A stretch of 64,000 nt of DNA from assembly GCA_003024785.1 (NCBI GenBank), contig PUQB01000873.1, forward strand, positions 1 to 64,000, written 5' to 3'. Numbering within the stretch: position 1 is the stretch's first letter; each line of letters begins with the position of its first letter. The DNA comes from Selaginella tamariscina (lineage: Eukaryota > Streptophyta > Lycopodiopsida > Selaginellales > Selaginellaceae). Below, in pieces: positions 50,201 to 62,600 of the stretch. The notes beneath the pieces were generated by a model. That model had not been told where the DNA came from, made no database searches, and saw only the letters and a program-made list of their open reading frames with translations. Position numbers and translations under genes: made by a program.

Positions 50201-50366
50201 GTCGGCAGGAAATGACTCTGCAAAGGTGACTATTAGTACTTATCCTACATGCAGTTGTTTTACCTTTCAGAAGAGCAAAAGTTGGAGCCCATGTGTACAC
50301 ATGTACTTTGTCTACAGCCGTGTGCTTGGCTTGAACCCGGACGTCACATATTTTCTACAAAGGTGA
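47291..50366 (+). pseudogene. MULE transposase with SWIM zinc finger, copy 2
   Basis: Starts MARVTYEGIDKDFP (ATG 47,291). Seen in order: a zinc-finger-like CVGHLKCINPTCP (about 47,830) and CKHCGEE...HTC (47,960); RGVHQHP (48,060); the catalytic core WVVLDHTHRIPDW (48,570), joined across a 59-bp GT-AG intron (48,641-48,699) to VRSMVTIAYADMC; GFMSDEAGAIW (48,830); CLFHFMQ (48,920); a Cys-rich segment with ALCGKPIG and WFCPKDSGC (49,700-49,850); and a SWIM finger CSCFTFQ...CVH (50,250-50,300), ending at TGA 50,366. The transposase nicks element ends in the nucleus. Frame changes near 47,450, 47,900, 48,125, 49,020, 49,350 and 49,970 argue against an intact product, although some could be introns. 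Better preserved than copy 1. Confidence 0.82.
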
Positions 50367-50677
50367 TTGCTCAGTGAGATGGAGGTCCACCGTTTACTGG
50401 TGAATTGCAGCAGAGTTCATGACCCACCGTTGCTACAAGGATAAATGGTTTACATAAAAATGCTTTGTTTGAATAGTAACTTATTGAACTTTTTTATAAA
50501 GTATTCAAAAAATTTCTAAAAATTTATTGGTCGGCAAATATTAAGCCAGTCGGCATATTAAAAAAGCTTATATATTCTAGAATATTCTAAAATATGCTAG
50601 AATACCTGGAATATTTGCGAATATACTAGAATAATACGAAGCCTCCTGAGCTGGAGCCTCCTTTTCGCTGAGACCCA

Positions 50678-50685
50678 TAAATTGT
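50678..50685. repeat. Target-site duplication of MULE copy 2, right
   Basis: TAAATTGT, matching 42,581-42,588. PM-A has TAAATAGT at the equivalent place (about 17,723), so this word belonged to the target. Confidence 0.6.
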
Positions 50686-52915
50686 TATGCACTTCCCTAT
50701 ACGTTTCGTGCACAAAGGTAACGAGACCGTTACATAAACAAGGCATAAAATTCCATGGATGGGTAAAATTCAATCGTAAATAGAATATATAAGTATATGT
50801 TAATTTATTGTAATATAGTCTAAGATAATTTTAAAATATATATTATTTTTAAATAGGCATTTTAAAAAGTTATCAATTTTAATTTAAAGGATCATTCATA
50901 TTGATCAATTTCACCTTAACGAATATTGTTAATTCTTATGTTGGGCATATTCATATGTTTATAAATCATATTTCAAAACCTTTAACTTTATTAGTTAAGA
51001 AATTATCAAAACTCAAAACATATAATTGAAGAAATTGAAAAAACCAAAAAGGTGAATGTAATATTTTTCTTTTTGGTTTTTTAGGCTCAATTTAATGAAT
51101 TGTTGTTAAAAAGGGTCAACAAGGAAACAAAATAAAAGGATTAATGAACAAGCTTCAAATATTGTACAGTTAAAAGATTAAGAATGATTTTATTATAGTA
51201 AAAAATCAAGTTACAGTTTGTAAAGATGAAGTGTAAAAAAAAATTTGAAATATTTAAGAACCATTGTGAAGATGTAATTATATATGCAAACATCTTAACA
51301 CTTAACAATATAAATAAGAATTAGATTTTAACAAAATAATATTAATTTTTTTTAGGATGTATTAATATGTGGCTACTTTAAAAGGTATCAACAAAGCTTA
51401 TTATTAAAATGGTGGTCAATAAGGTATATGAAAGTAAGTACATGATGTTAAAACAGTTAATTATGCATCGTAAGGTAAGTCATTTATTTATTTTCGGGTG
51501 ATTGAAAAGACTATTGAAGGAATTCAATGGTTATTAATGATTTGTTTTAATTAGAAAAAGTTGCATTTTGAATATTGTTTTTGCTTGGTTAGTATTATAA
51601 AGTTTAAATGGCATAAAAAAATTTTACATGAAAATGCAATATATATAAAGAAAGATTTAATTTCACACTAAAATTGTGAATGTAAAGAGCTTTGGAATTA
51701 AGAACAACAAGTATAGAGCCTTTAACTAATAGGTAGTATTAAATATATTTGTTATGTGATGAATAAAAGTATAAATGTAGATACAAAGCCTTTAACTTCT
51801 TACAATGTTATTGAAATGGAGTAGAACAAATAGGGAAAGACACTCCTTCTGTTTACATGGAATTATAGTTCATATTCTTAGTTTAAAAGGCCGAAAATAA
51901 ATGTTTTATGTTTTATTAAAACATATAAACGTTTCAAACAACAAATTCTAATAACATTTAGTTGGAGTCATTTCAATGTATGCATAAGGAGTCACCAAGA
52001 GTGGGTGTTAGTAAAAGTTTAGGTTGAGTGAGTATGTAAAATTATAAAATAAGGATCCTCAAAAAGATTTATTTGAATATAATTTAATTTTTTTCCATAT
52101 AAGTTAATGTTTATGGCAATGTGTTTTATATTGCATAAGTTGTATGACTCTCCTTAATATGAAGTAACATCCATGTGTTTGTTTGGAAGATGATGTGAAA
52201 TTATATATTTAATAAGGTGATGTTATGCTTATAAGAAATTTAATGGACATTGTAATAATATAGAAGGCACTTATAATAAATGCAAGTGTTATGGTGGGTT
52301 AAGGAAGTTTGAGGATATATGCATGTTGTAACTAAAATGGGCATAATACATGAAAATGGAAATATAAAATAAATTGCTAATTAATACTTAAGTTTTAATT
52401 ATTAATTAATTATTTAATTAATATATAATTAAGCCTTATATATTAATTAATTAATAAATTAATCCTTACTTAGTAAGGAATATTCCTAAAATATCTTAGA
52501 ATATTCATATTATTCTTCGTTGTAAAAATAGTTTACAATAATTAAAAAATATTATCAAACATAATTACAAATGAAATCATTGTATGTTAATTTATTTATA
52601 AATACTTTCTCCTTAACCATACAAAGATATCTCCTCAATTTGTCTAAGTCATCACTCTTCATATTAATAGAATCATTTTTATCAATATCTTTATGTTGTT
52701 GCCACCACCTAACACTCTCACGAATCTAGTTAGGAGTTGCCATCCTTGTTAATACATAAGCTGTGATAAGAACAGGATTGCATAAAGGCTTATTTAAAAC
52801 ATGACGTTCCTTAAGAATAATATTGTAGAGCGCCCGTTTGCTCTCTTCATTTTATAAAATTCAAAATCACGAAAAAAAAAAGCGTCAGGAAATGTTTAAT
52901 ATTGTGGATATTACT

Positions 52916-55900
52916 CACAAAAGTTTTTGAGATTCTCCTTTCTAAGGCACGTATCCAAGTAGTTCACTAGCTCATCCATGGTATTGATATCAGAATATGG
53001 GTCGAAAGTGATTGGATGGATAATAAGCAATGTTTTGGTTGAGCATAGCCTTTTGAGGAGAGTCGTCTACCACTAAGATATGTGCATTCTTCATTATCCT
53101 TAACTGATTGATCTCCCCATGAAGCCCAATAAATCTTTCATTCTTGAAGAAATATGGCTTGCTTTCCTTTTTTATATCGTAAAATTCGAGAGGTTTATAA
53201 CATATTCGCTGGTCAAAAATTCAATCTTTACGAATCACCTTTTCTACAACACTACAATGTTTCTTAAGCAAATTTAGCAGCGGTGTCAAGTTGTGAATAT
53301 GCATGCATGACCAAATCCCCACAAGTGCACCCATCTTCTTAAGCTTTTGAAAGAGACGGTCCAACCTCGGGCAAAAAATGATATCATATCGAAATTTACC
53401 ATGACAAGGAATGAAATCTTCTTGTTTGATTTCTTTTTTTCTATCCTCGGGCCTTTGTCAATGAAGCAGAACACCATTGAATCCAACAACACAATATGAT
53501 CATGGGTAACAAGGGGTAGCATTGCCTCTCAAATGCTTTACAACTCACTTGTTTGGTCCTTTTCACATTTATCTGTTGACATTATATTGTTGCCTATCTC
53601 TTTGTCATTTACTTGTACATCATCTTTACAAGATTTAGATATTGTAGGTGCTGAAGAAAGTGATTTAGGAACTGAAGGCAATAAAAATGGTGATGAAAAA
53701 ACTGAAGTGGTCCCCATGGTAAGGATGTTTTGAGCTGCATTATTATCCATTTCCTGCATGAACTCTGTCATTCTGACATGTGGCACAAGAAGTTTTCGCC
53801 AAACCCCTCTCTTACCTAATGCCAATGCTAAAAATCCATATTCTCAATTGTTTCATTACATTTGCAAAATGATAGTTAACTGGCCTTATAATTATCAAGG
53901 TATATTATTTACCTTGTTAATGTGTGACCCATGTTTGAACTAAAAACTTCTTTAATCCTTGAGAATTTATTTTCTGTACAAATATAAACAAAAATATACA
54001 AAAATGCCTTATGTTACATTCATTTACAAGTATTCGTCACTCTAACAATTCATTAATAATTCTTCTTCGTTGTTACCTTTTGAGTGAGGCGAAGAAGGTT
54101 TTAGCTGCTTGGAAGATCGTTCAACATCTTCCGTATCTTCTGTTTATGTTTCATGGTCAATGGAGTATGTGAATGTTCTGTACTCCTCGAGATAACTTCC
54201 GATCTAAGATGTGATTAAAGATGGTCCTCAAACTCTGACATTGAACCAAATTCCTCTTCAGAGCTATTACACTTTTCGGGAAGGAACTTTTTTAAATACT
54301 TCTATATGGCTTTATTGGGGTAGTCAGTTCAGAACCTCTTTATTCACTTGTTCAGGTCCTCAACCATGGTCTTATCCTTTTCAATGGCAAACACACATGT
54401 ATCCTGAAGGTAACACTCATTCAAGACGGATCCCCTAGTGCTGCAGTCAAAAACCCATGCATCATTGTGAGGACCCCTGATCAAGTTGACGATGCTCCGT
54501 GTAGCCTGACTTGTAATGTTTGGATAACGTACATTGCCGAATATGTCCTCTCAGCTATCGGTGTATCAGATGGAGGTTCAGGCCCGTTGGAGTGCAAACA
54601 AATGCCTAGCTAGTTATTTGAAAGTTTGAAATTGTTTGGCACATTCCTAACAACCAAGTGAACAACTGTATCATTGCTTTGGGATCAGCATTGTTTATAT
54701 AAAATCCTGCCCAACGATGTTTATTCTTCTTGGCAAAGACGAAGGCAAAAGTATCAGTGACATGAGCCAAAATCAAGAAATAAATACTTGAAAAAGTAGG
54801 TATCAGTTAAGAGTGCAAGCATGAATTCAATAATAAATACCTTCTCTGTACATGCTTGCACGGCTAAGTTTCTCCACCAAATCCTCTAGTGCCCTATCTG
54901 TCGTAGGATTTTTTGACACCTGTCGATCCATCACAAATAATTGAAACGGTTTTCTACAAGCAGTGATGTTACCCCATAAAGTCTTCAAATCTGAGCAGTA
55001 AAGTTACCCCATAAAGCCCTATAGATGTTTGTCGTGATTTGTAGCATCTTCCTTTATAAGGTTCAACTCGGTTCTCCATTGCTGAAGGATTGCCATAAGA
55101 TAAGGCGTCATCGCAATGTTCTCCTTTTTCGCTTTGGCGTGCAATAGATTCTTGTCCAAATCTTCTGATTGGTTCACCCATTGGACAAGCATATCATCAT
55201 CTGTCACATGCAAATATTTGCTGACCTCTTCGTATGTTGAAGCTAAGGTCCAACCCAGTTTGTAACAGTGTATTCCCAACCACTCCTTGAAGTGCCTGAC
55301 TGTCTTCAACTCCATTATCTTGACATGAAAAGGAGAGGTGGGGGATGTTGTTGTTAATCTGTAGTTTGCCATCAATGACCAAATCAGCTAAGACATTCAT
55401 CTCCTCCATCGTTGTTTTATTTAAAGGCTTCAACCATGTGAGCTTGAAATCGTTGTTTACATCCTTTGTAAATTGAACAGACTTAGACTTCGGCGTCTTA
55501 CTGGATTTCTTTGCAGACTTCTCTGAGGGCTCCCTTCACTTGTATGCTTTTCTTCAGTGTTCCTTTTGTAAACGATTTCATAATCCCCATCTATTTGAGC
55601 AAAGATCTTATCCTCGGACAAGAAATCAACATCATTAGAAAGGATGTTTCCTTCCCGCCCACCTGAGCAAAATCAACTGCTACAATTTCTTCAACTCTTT
55701 GCAAAAAAAAAAGAGACAGATTAATATACTGGCGAGATAAATCCCGCTAAGACAATTTACCTACCTGGTATTTCGGACATTGTTCTCTCCCTGCAGTAGC
55801 TCTTTCTGGTCGCCCAAGATTTTCCCACATGGATTGCGTGTGTTTGAACTTCTCCCATATTTTGTTGTTGTAGTGATTGGTGTCGGCAGCATCCCATTCC

Positions 55901-57131
55901 GCTGATAACTTATGGTACTGCTCAATTGTGAGATTCGGCTTGGTTAAAAACGCCGATCTTTTTGTCAGCTTCTCATGGGTATGCTTAGAAAGTTTTGTTG
56001 CCATTATTCTTTTATTGTGTTCATCGAGAAGTCAATGGGCTGCCATTATTGTGTGTTGGCCACTAATAATGTAGTACCTAATTGATTTTTTATTCTCATC
56101 TGAATCTTTGTGATTTATTTTGGTGTTGTGACCCACACTATCTCAGTGCCTTTCTTTCTTTCATAGTATGGGCACAAAATAGCATTATGTAGAACGGTGT
56201 AAGAATTGTTGTTCTTCATCTTCTCCACGAGCTCAGCTACATGTTCCTGCTTGAGTGGCTTGTAATTAAAGTTTGGGTTGACACTGCAATACTTAACCCT
56301 ACACTCGTAAATCTTATCATCCAGCATCATTTCTTTGTGGCTTATTGTAGCATGGGATGCCAAAGGTGCAGCTGACAAAACGACATATGATTTTCTTTTG
56401 CAATCCGAATCAACATGTGTGATCCCCGACTGCAGCTGTTCTAATGTTCTCGGCACACTCTTTCAGCTCCCGAAGATTCCTAAACAAATTGAATGTGATC
56501 TATAAAGAACCTAGGACGAGCCACCCTCTCAATCTTTCTAATGATGTCGCTGTGTTCTTCTTTAATAAGAAGAGGGACAATTACTCCACTTGTGGATGTT
56601 CTGTATTGTGAAGCAATATCTGTTGAGAATATACCTACTTGATGAGTATGAAGATCTTCGAAGTAGACATCTAATTGGATCCCCTCCATAAATGGGTTTT
56701 TGTTTAGTTGAAGAAGAACTCCACGGTCGACATCATTAGTGAAAACGTGAACGTCATTATCCATAAGTCGAAAACCACCCAAGATTCTTATTGTAACTGG
56801 CGACCTCTGGATCCGAGAACGTGACATTGGATGGAACAAGGCATATGTGTTGAGCATTGTTCAATCTGGGTTCACAGCCTGTTTTCGGGTGCTTGACTAA
56901 TAAATCTAGTTTCCATTGTTTTGCTTGTCCACGCGATATGATAAAGGTTAATTTGATAGCAACCATGGTTGCTCCAATGCGCTTCCTGTTTATTTTGAAA
57001 TATGGCCAAGTTAATTTCAGAATCCCCCTGCCCATCTTATCTCCTTCTCTCATCTTCAATGTCACCTCAATTCCACATCCGAGTATAACATATTTTATTT
57101 TAATTCTTACTAAATCTCCTTGTTTGATCAA
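52916..57131 (-). pseudogene. ParB-like / DNA methyltransferase-like gene, PM-B copy
   Basis: Same gene as 19,594-23,830. The N-terminal piece is better kept: one frame from 57,131 to about 56,770 (GDLVRIKIK, ISRGQAKQWKLDLL), then 56,760-56,480 with DVDRGVLLQLNKNPFMEG and the strand FSTDIASQYRTSTSGVI that is destroyed in PM-A. The ParB-like region lies at 56,456-56,115, interrupted at KQ by a base loss (TCTCATCTGAATC against TCTCTATCTGAATC). Helical pieces follow at 56,004-55,019. Methyltransferase-like motifs are at about 54,920 (FQLFVMD) and 54,600-54,380 (motifs X-I-II). The C-terminal piece includes NAHILVVDDSP (53,070). The first in-frame codon at 57,131 is TTG, so the true start lies in an unseen upstream exon or is lost. 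Role as in PM-A; no intact frame. Confidence 0.55.
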
Positions 57132-57469
57132 ATCGTCTTATGCACAATATACACTATGAATACAATTCAAATAAAACGCACACACTTGTATAAATCCGAA
57201 TATACAAAATTAATACACTGATAAATTCACATATACCCTTCTTTGTCTCAGAGAGAAGTGGACATGATTAATTATCCAAAGCTCACCTTTGTGATAGTGC
57301 AAAAGACTAATAACATTTAATTTTAGAACCACCACAAATGTGAACTTTGGACAATTTTACATGGTTTACTGGCTTTTACTCAAAATATTATGATAAGATG
57401 ATAAAAGTAAATAAATAGATAAGCAACTTATATATACTAATACACATATACATTCACATGGAAGGGGTG

Positions 57470-58478
57470 GTAGGATTAATTTCGCCACTCCTTTTATGCC
57501 TATTAAAATGGTGGGCGAGATTAATCTCGCCACCCTTCTCGGTCCCCTGAATGGGTGTGCGGGATTAATTTCACCACCCTATTCGGTCTTAGAGAGAACT
57601 GGGCGGGATTGATTTGGCCCACCCATTTAAGGGACTCAAAAGGGTGGCGGGATTAATCCACCATTCTATTCGGTCTTAGAGAGAACTGGGCGGGATTTAT
57701 TTGGCCCACCCATTTAAGGGACCCAGAAGGGTGGGGGATTAATCTCGCCCATCATGGAAGGGATGGCGGAATTAATCCTGCCACCCTTCTTGGTCCTCTG
57801 AAAGGGTGTGCGAGATTAATCTCGCCACCCTTCTCAGTTTCAGAGAGAACTGGGTGGGATTGATTTAGCCCACCCATTCAGAGGACCAAGAAGGGTGGCG
57901 GGATTAATCTCGCCCACTATGGAAGGGATGGAATTAATCTCGCCACCCTTTTCAATTCCCTAAACTGGTGTGCGGTAACCCTTCTCTGTCTCAAACAGAA
58001 GTGGTCGGGAATGATTTGACCCACCAGATCAGGAGACAGAGAAGGGTGGCGGGATTAATCTCGCCACCCCTTCCATGCCTAGTGGGCGGGATTAATCCCG
58101 CCCACAACACTCTCATATGGATAATGGCCATTGGCGGGATTAATCCTGCCCCACACTCATTGAGACATAAATACTCCTGTATATATTAATCCAAGGGTGA
58201 ACAGAATTAATCCCCACCACCTTCACGCCTCCTCGGACGGTTGGTGGAATTAATCCCGCCACTAGGCATGGAAGGGTTGGCGGGATTAATCTCGCCACCC
58301 TTTATGTCTTAATGAGTTTGGGGTGGGATTAATCCCTCCGACCAGGCATGGAATGGTCGGCGGGATTAATCTCGCCGCCCTCCGCACATGCCATGGGCGA
58401 CGGGATGAATCCCGCCCCCATGAGGCTAACCAAAGAGCGGCGAGATTAATCTCGCCGCCCTTTGGTTAATCCCGCGCA
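57470..58478. repeat. Array of about 24 palindromes (PM-B)
   Basis: Same consensus GGCGGGATTAATCCCGCC and order of variants as 24,140-25,136. Several units are more perfect here (for example GTGGGCGGGATTAATCCCGC at about 58,084). Mean spacing is about 42 bp, and the array ends just before an (AT)n run. Confidence 0.92.
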
Positions 58479-58488
58479 CACAAATATA

Positions 58489-58536
<48 letters not shown>

Positions 58537-58760
58537 AGTGTGCATGTGTGTCAGAGATAGAAACATCAATAAGATTATAATACACACACATATATATGTA
58601 TATATGTATATGTATACGTATATACAGGAGTGTGCGTGTGTGTGCAAGAGATAGATAAATAAATTTTATTATTAAGATACCACACTAAATGTATATGTAA
58701 ATATAGATAATAAATATACACAGGAGTGTGTGTGGAGAGAGAGAGATTTCACCTGTGTGA
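58479..58760. repeat. (AT)n and GT-rich microsatellites
   Basis: An uninterrupted TA run at about 58,494-58,534 is longer than the PM-A equivalent. GGAGTGTGC phrases are spaced as in PM-A, with fewer units. Confidence 0.75.
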
Positions 58761-58881
58761 ATGCGCCTTCAAACCTTACTAACCGCCACGCCTTCTGAAA
58801 AGAGATTTATTGATCTACGACAAAGCCGCTCTATTGATCTATGGCACAGCCATTCTATTCCACCACCGCCACCGCGTCTTC

Positions 58882-59000
58882 TTGAAACCCTAAGAATATA
58901 TTTGAACCCTAAAAGGAATAAAATATATATTAACTCTAATCGAATATTCCTTTTAAGAATATACCTAAACCCTAAAAAGAATAAAATATATATTGACCTA
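58882..59000 (+). repeat. Interspersed AAACCCTAA-type motifs (PM-B)
   Basis: Counterpart of 25,739-25,860, alternating with GAATATTC words. Confidence 0.6.
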
Positions 59001-59104
59001 AAGAATATTCTTTCATTATATTATCATAATTTTAAATTTGTGTGAATGTGTGGGTGTGTGAGTGTATCACATGCACCCCAAAAATAAAAATCATGCCGGG
59101 GTTT

Positions 59105-59609
59105 AACATATGTATGCAAGTTGTAACTAAAATGGGCATGGCTATAGTCCCATTTCCTAATAATTAGCAATTTTAGCTATTTAATTAGCATTTTCTAATA
59201 TTAAAGGAATATTCTTTAGAATATATGTTTGAAAAAGAATATTCTTTAGAATATTCTATTTTGTATTCTACCCTTTAATAAATTATAGCATTCATTGAAC
59301 AAAAATTAATAACATTATAAAAGTAGAAGTATTAAATTATATAATATATTGCCTAATATAACAATTAAGGAAGAGCATAAGAGGTACATTATATAAATAT
59401 TGATGTTGTTATTAAAATATTAATATTTAAATATAACATTATTAATTAAAAATTTGTATAGTATATATAAAATCCTATAATAATATAGTCAATCTTCCAT
59501 ATCATTTTTTAAATTTATATAGTTAAGTATACAATTTGGTACTATTATTAAAGAGTTTATAATAATTATGAATATTAAATATATGATATTTTATAATTTT
59601 GTAATTGCT
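59105..59609. other. AT-rich spacer with GAATATTC palindromes
   Basis: Starts with a copy of the phrase GTTGTAACTAAAATGGGCAT, also found at 52,325 and 19,024, then GGCTATAGTCCC, then several AGAATATTCT words (59,205-59,265). It could include the 3' end of the transposase-like element that follows. No gene seen. Confidence 0.5.
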
Positions 59610-62600
59610 TTAAGCTTCAGAAAACATACATTCCCTTGCAGTTTTGTTAATCGTGACTTTATCAACGCTTCTTGACATCCACCCATATCGAATGGATTTA
59701 ACATTTATAAAACATGCTGGGTCTTTTTGATTGGGAGACCATGTTTTCTCTAGGCATCCATTATATCTTTCGCTCTCCTTCTCGTGTCGCCTTTTTTGTG
59801 GTTTGAACCATGCAACCTTAACAATACTATTTTTTGTGATTACTTCAGGTGTGTCGATAATTTGACCCATCCAAATAGGCTGATTATATGACGCATCTGG
59901 AGTAATGAGAACCATCATTAGTTTTTGAAGATCCTTGCAGCAATCAAAGTATGCTTTAGGTTTTTGGTTCCTTTGTCCAACAAAGTGTGGGGTTTGCACT
60001 TCCACATCACTACTGGCTTCTATGTCGTCTGTGCTCAGTGATGTCATTTCAATCTCCTCTCGCCACCTTGTTTTAGGCCAGAAAGGGTGTTGCAATTCTG
60101 TACTTGTGACAGTAGGCCCTTCCAACTCTCGAACAACAGTCTCCCAATAGTGACCACATGCTTATATAGTTCTGAGTAACCAGTTGCCTTATCAGAATTC
60201 TTTGGCATCGATTTTTGAACCCATGCCACATATTTTTTGATGCCATCAATAATAACCTCTTGTTCCTTGAGCTGGGCACTCAATGGAATAGGGTCTGGTT
60301 GTCCTTCTGGGAGAAGTGGCTTTCCATCCTCTCCACTTTTGAAGAGCATTAAGCCCTCTTTCGGTAACCACTCCTGCTCTGATGGCCGTAACTTGTACTG
60401 CATAATAGGTATACCATCTCGTATGGAGAAAAAGAATTGTAGCGGCACAAGGTGACCAACTAAAGAATCACTCCCTTCTTTTATATACTCCTTGAGAAAT
60501 TTTTTGAAGTCTGGCACCTCAGTCACAAGCAAAGCACAACTTTTTTTGGAGATGCAATTTTCAAAAAGATTCATCATATGCGGTAAGTAAGTGCACTTGT
60601 CCTTTTTGTAGAGTTGGAGACCTTGCTGAAGAACGCATCAATATCTTCATGAGTGTGACCAACCATAAGGAAACTGAGCGTGATTGTTTCAAACACACCT
60701 TTGGCAACAAGCATTGACAAGTATGCTAGCACATATCTAGAAAATAAAAGTAAGTATGAGCTTGAGAAACCCTTAAGTAAAATGATTTACCTATTTTTGT
60801 TCTCGCCTGCACAATTATCCATCTGTAAAAGCAAATGACGAGGAAGCTTATTTGATGTTGAGGACACATGTACACTATTTGAGCTAGATCCCTCCACTGA
60901 ACCTGAACTCTCAACAGGGCCATTTTTTGTGCAGGTTGTTGACAATGCCTCTCATATTCCCAAGTAGCCTCAAGTGCAGACGTGTTCATGAGAGCATTAT
61001 GTAAAGGTTGAAGGTGTTGTTTCTTCACTTTGAGATCACTGATAGGACTTGTCTGTGAGTGGGCTTCAAGGTTTCTGAAACACATGGCTAACGACCCAAT
61101 AGTGAAATTGGAGTCGCTAGACCAATGTGGAAGTGAAAAGTGTCCATATGACTCACAACCGTGTCCATGTGTTAGCACACCTGTCAATGAAATCGGAAGT
61201 TTCATGACATTTCCAAGGCACTTTGGTGTTGCAAAGAGCTTTGGAATGCTGGTCTTTGAATGATCCATCCATCTTGTCATGGATCAAGCACAGGTACTCT
61301 GATGGGCGTGACACAGAAAGCATGCGGTGTGCATAGTACTGAGACCGGCAAGTTTGTTGTGCAATCATGTGGGCCTCCATCTTCCTTTGAATGGTAGTGA
61401 TCTCCACCAAGGTTTTTGCACAAGCCTCTGCAGCCTTCAATGATGTACAAGTGTCACACTTAGAAAAGCTAGAGTGTTTTGCAATCTCCACATCCTTAAA
61501 ATGAGTATTCCATATGTTGTTGAAGGTACCAGTGCAGATTGCTTGGAGCCCCATCAAACTGAGGCACTTGTTCACATGTTCACACAGTTTCAATTGAGTG
61601 TAGATTGAAGGTAAAACCTTGAGATTTTCCCTGACCCCTGCATTTGTGGTTCGGCATTTGTGAGGCATCCTGTCTGCATTTGCTTCCACAAAAGCCTTGA
61701 GTATCTCTATGGCTGCCATGATGTGAGAGCGGGTTTTGACCAAGCGAGTGTTCCCATGAACTGAGGTTCGCGCTCCATCTAGCCACTCATCCCTCCGACG
61801 GTAGAACGTGGTCTTTGGGATCCCGTATATACTGTACCAAGCTTTGAAGCAGATGGCCACCTTATTAAATACCATGGATGTACTCTGATAACCTGTGTCC
61901 GAGGCCATTCCATCAATACACCCAGTTAGTGCAGCATATACAAACTCATGCCTTTGCTTTTGGGTGAGCATACGAAAGACATGTCTACATTGGGTAATTT
62001 CATTCCGGTCTGCCATCTGACAACACTTCTTCTTGCAACAGTCAATCGTGGAAATGCTCGTAACACTTTCGGAAGATGTAGGATCCATCTTTACCCTCTT
62101 GCTGAAACTTGCAGGGGAAGATCTACAACCCATGAATCGCCTTTTTCTTACAATAGGACCAATGCAAGGAACCTCTTCAAATATGAGTTGTTCTTCCGGG
62201 TTGTTATTATTGAAATCCAACCCAGAATATGTTGAACCATCTTGCCGTCTTAATTCAGATGTTCGCCACCTCACGAGGGATCCAGGATACAATGTGCCAT
62301 TAGGTGAAACCTCTGTCACAACTACACCCACGAAGTCGGACCCTAGTTTCTCTTCTGACACTGCTTCCATTGGATTTATAGCTGTGATGATGCCTCTTCC
62401 GACTTCAATCTCACGAAGAAAGAGAATCACCTCATCCATCACAGCAGGCAAGCCATCATCTGGTAAACTCGTGCTACTATTTGTTTGTGACTCTGCATAT
62501 TCTGTGTCAGCCTTGACTTCATCCAAATTCCACAATACAGGAGAACCCTCCTCAAATTCCATTCCCAGAACCTCAACATGCTTGTAAATGGTGTTCACCC

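Larger units (their letters stand above)
42589..50677. mobile_element. Full-length MULE copy 2 (about 8.1 kb)
   Basis: The ends are related: about 15 bp in from each terminus is GGAGGCT followed by CAGGAGGC, then a subterminal run of palindromic AGAATATTCT-type repeats (42,635-42,665; 50,570-50,640) and a GGTCGGCA-like word (42,670; 50,542). Terminal repeats are imperfect. An 8-bp duplication flanks the element, and homology of the right flank with PM-A starts at this point, which supports the boundary. It carries a methyltransferase gene (minus), hairpin repeats and a transposase (plus). Confidence 0.72.
50683..59104. repeat. Element/segment PM-B (direct duplicate of 17,726-25,965)
   Basis: Same order as PM-A. 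About 350 bp at 50,755-51,105 have no counterpart at that place in PM-A. 50,686-52,900 contains no recognised gene. The (TA)n and (GT)n blocks downstream of the palindrome array are shorter than in PM-A. Differences are spread evenly, so the duplication is not very recent. Confidence 0.85.

Noticed and set aside
62033-62587. 184-residue plus-strand open frame
   Set aside because: Shadow of the minus-strand DUF8039/DUF7869-like gene, with no motifs of its own.
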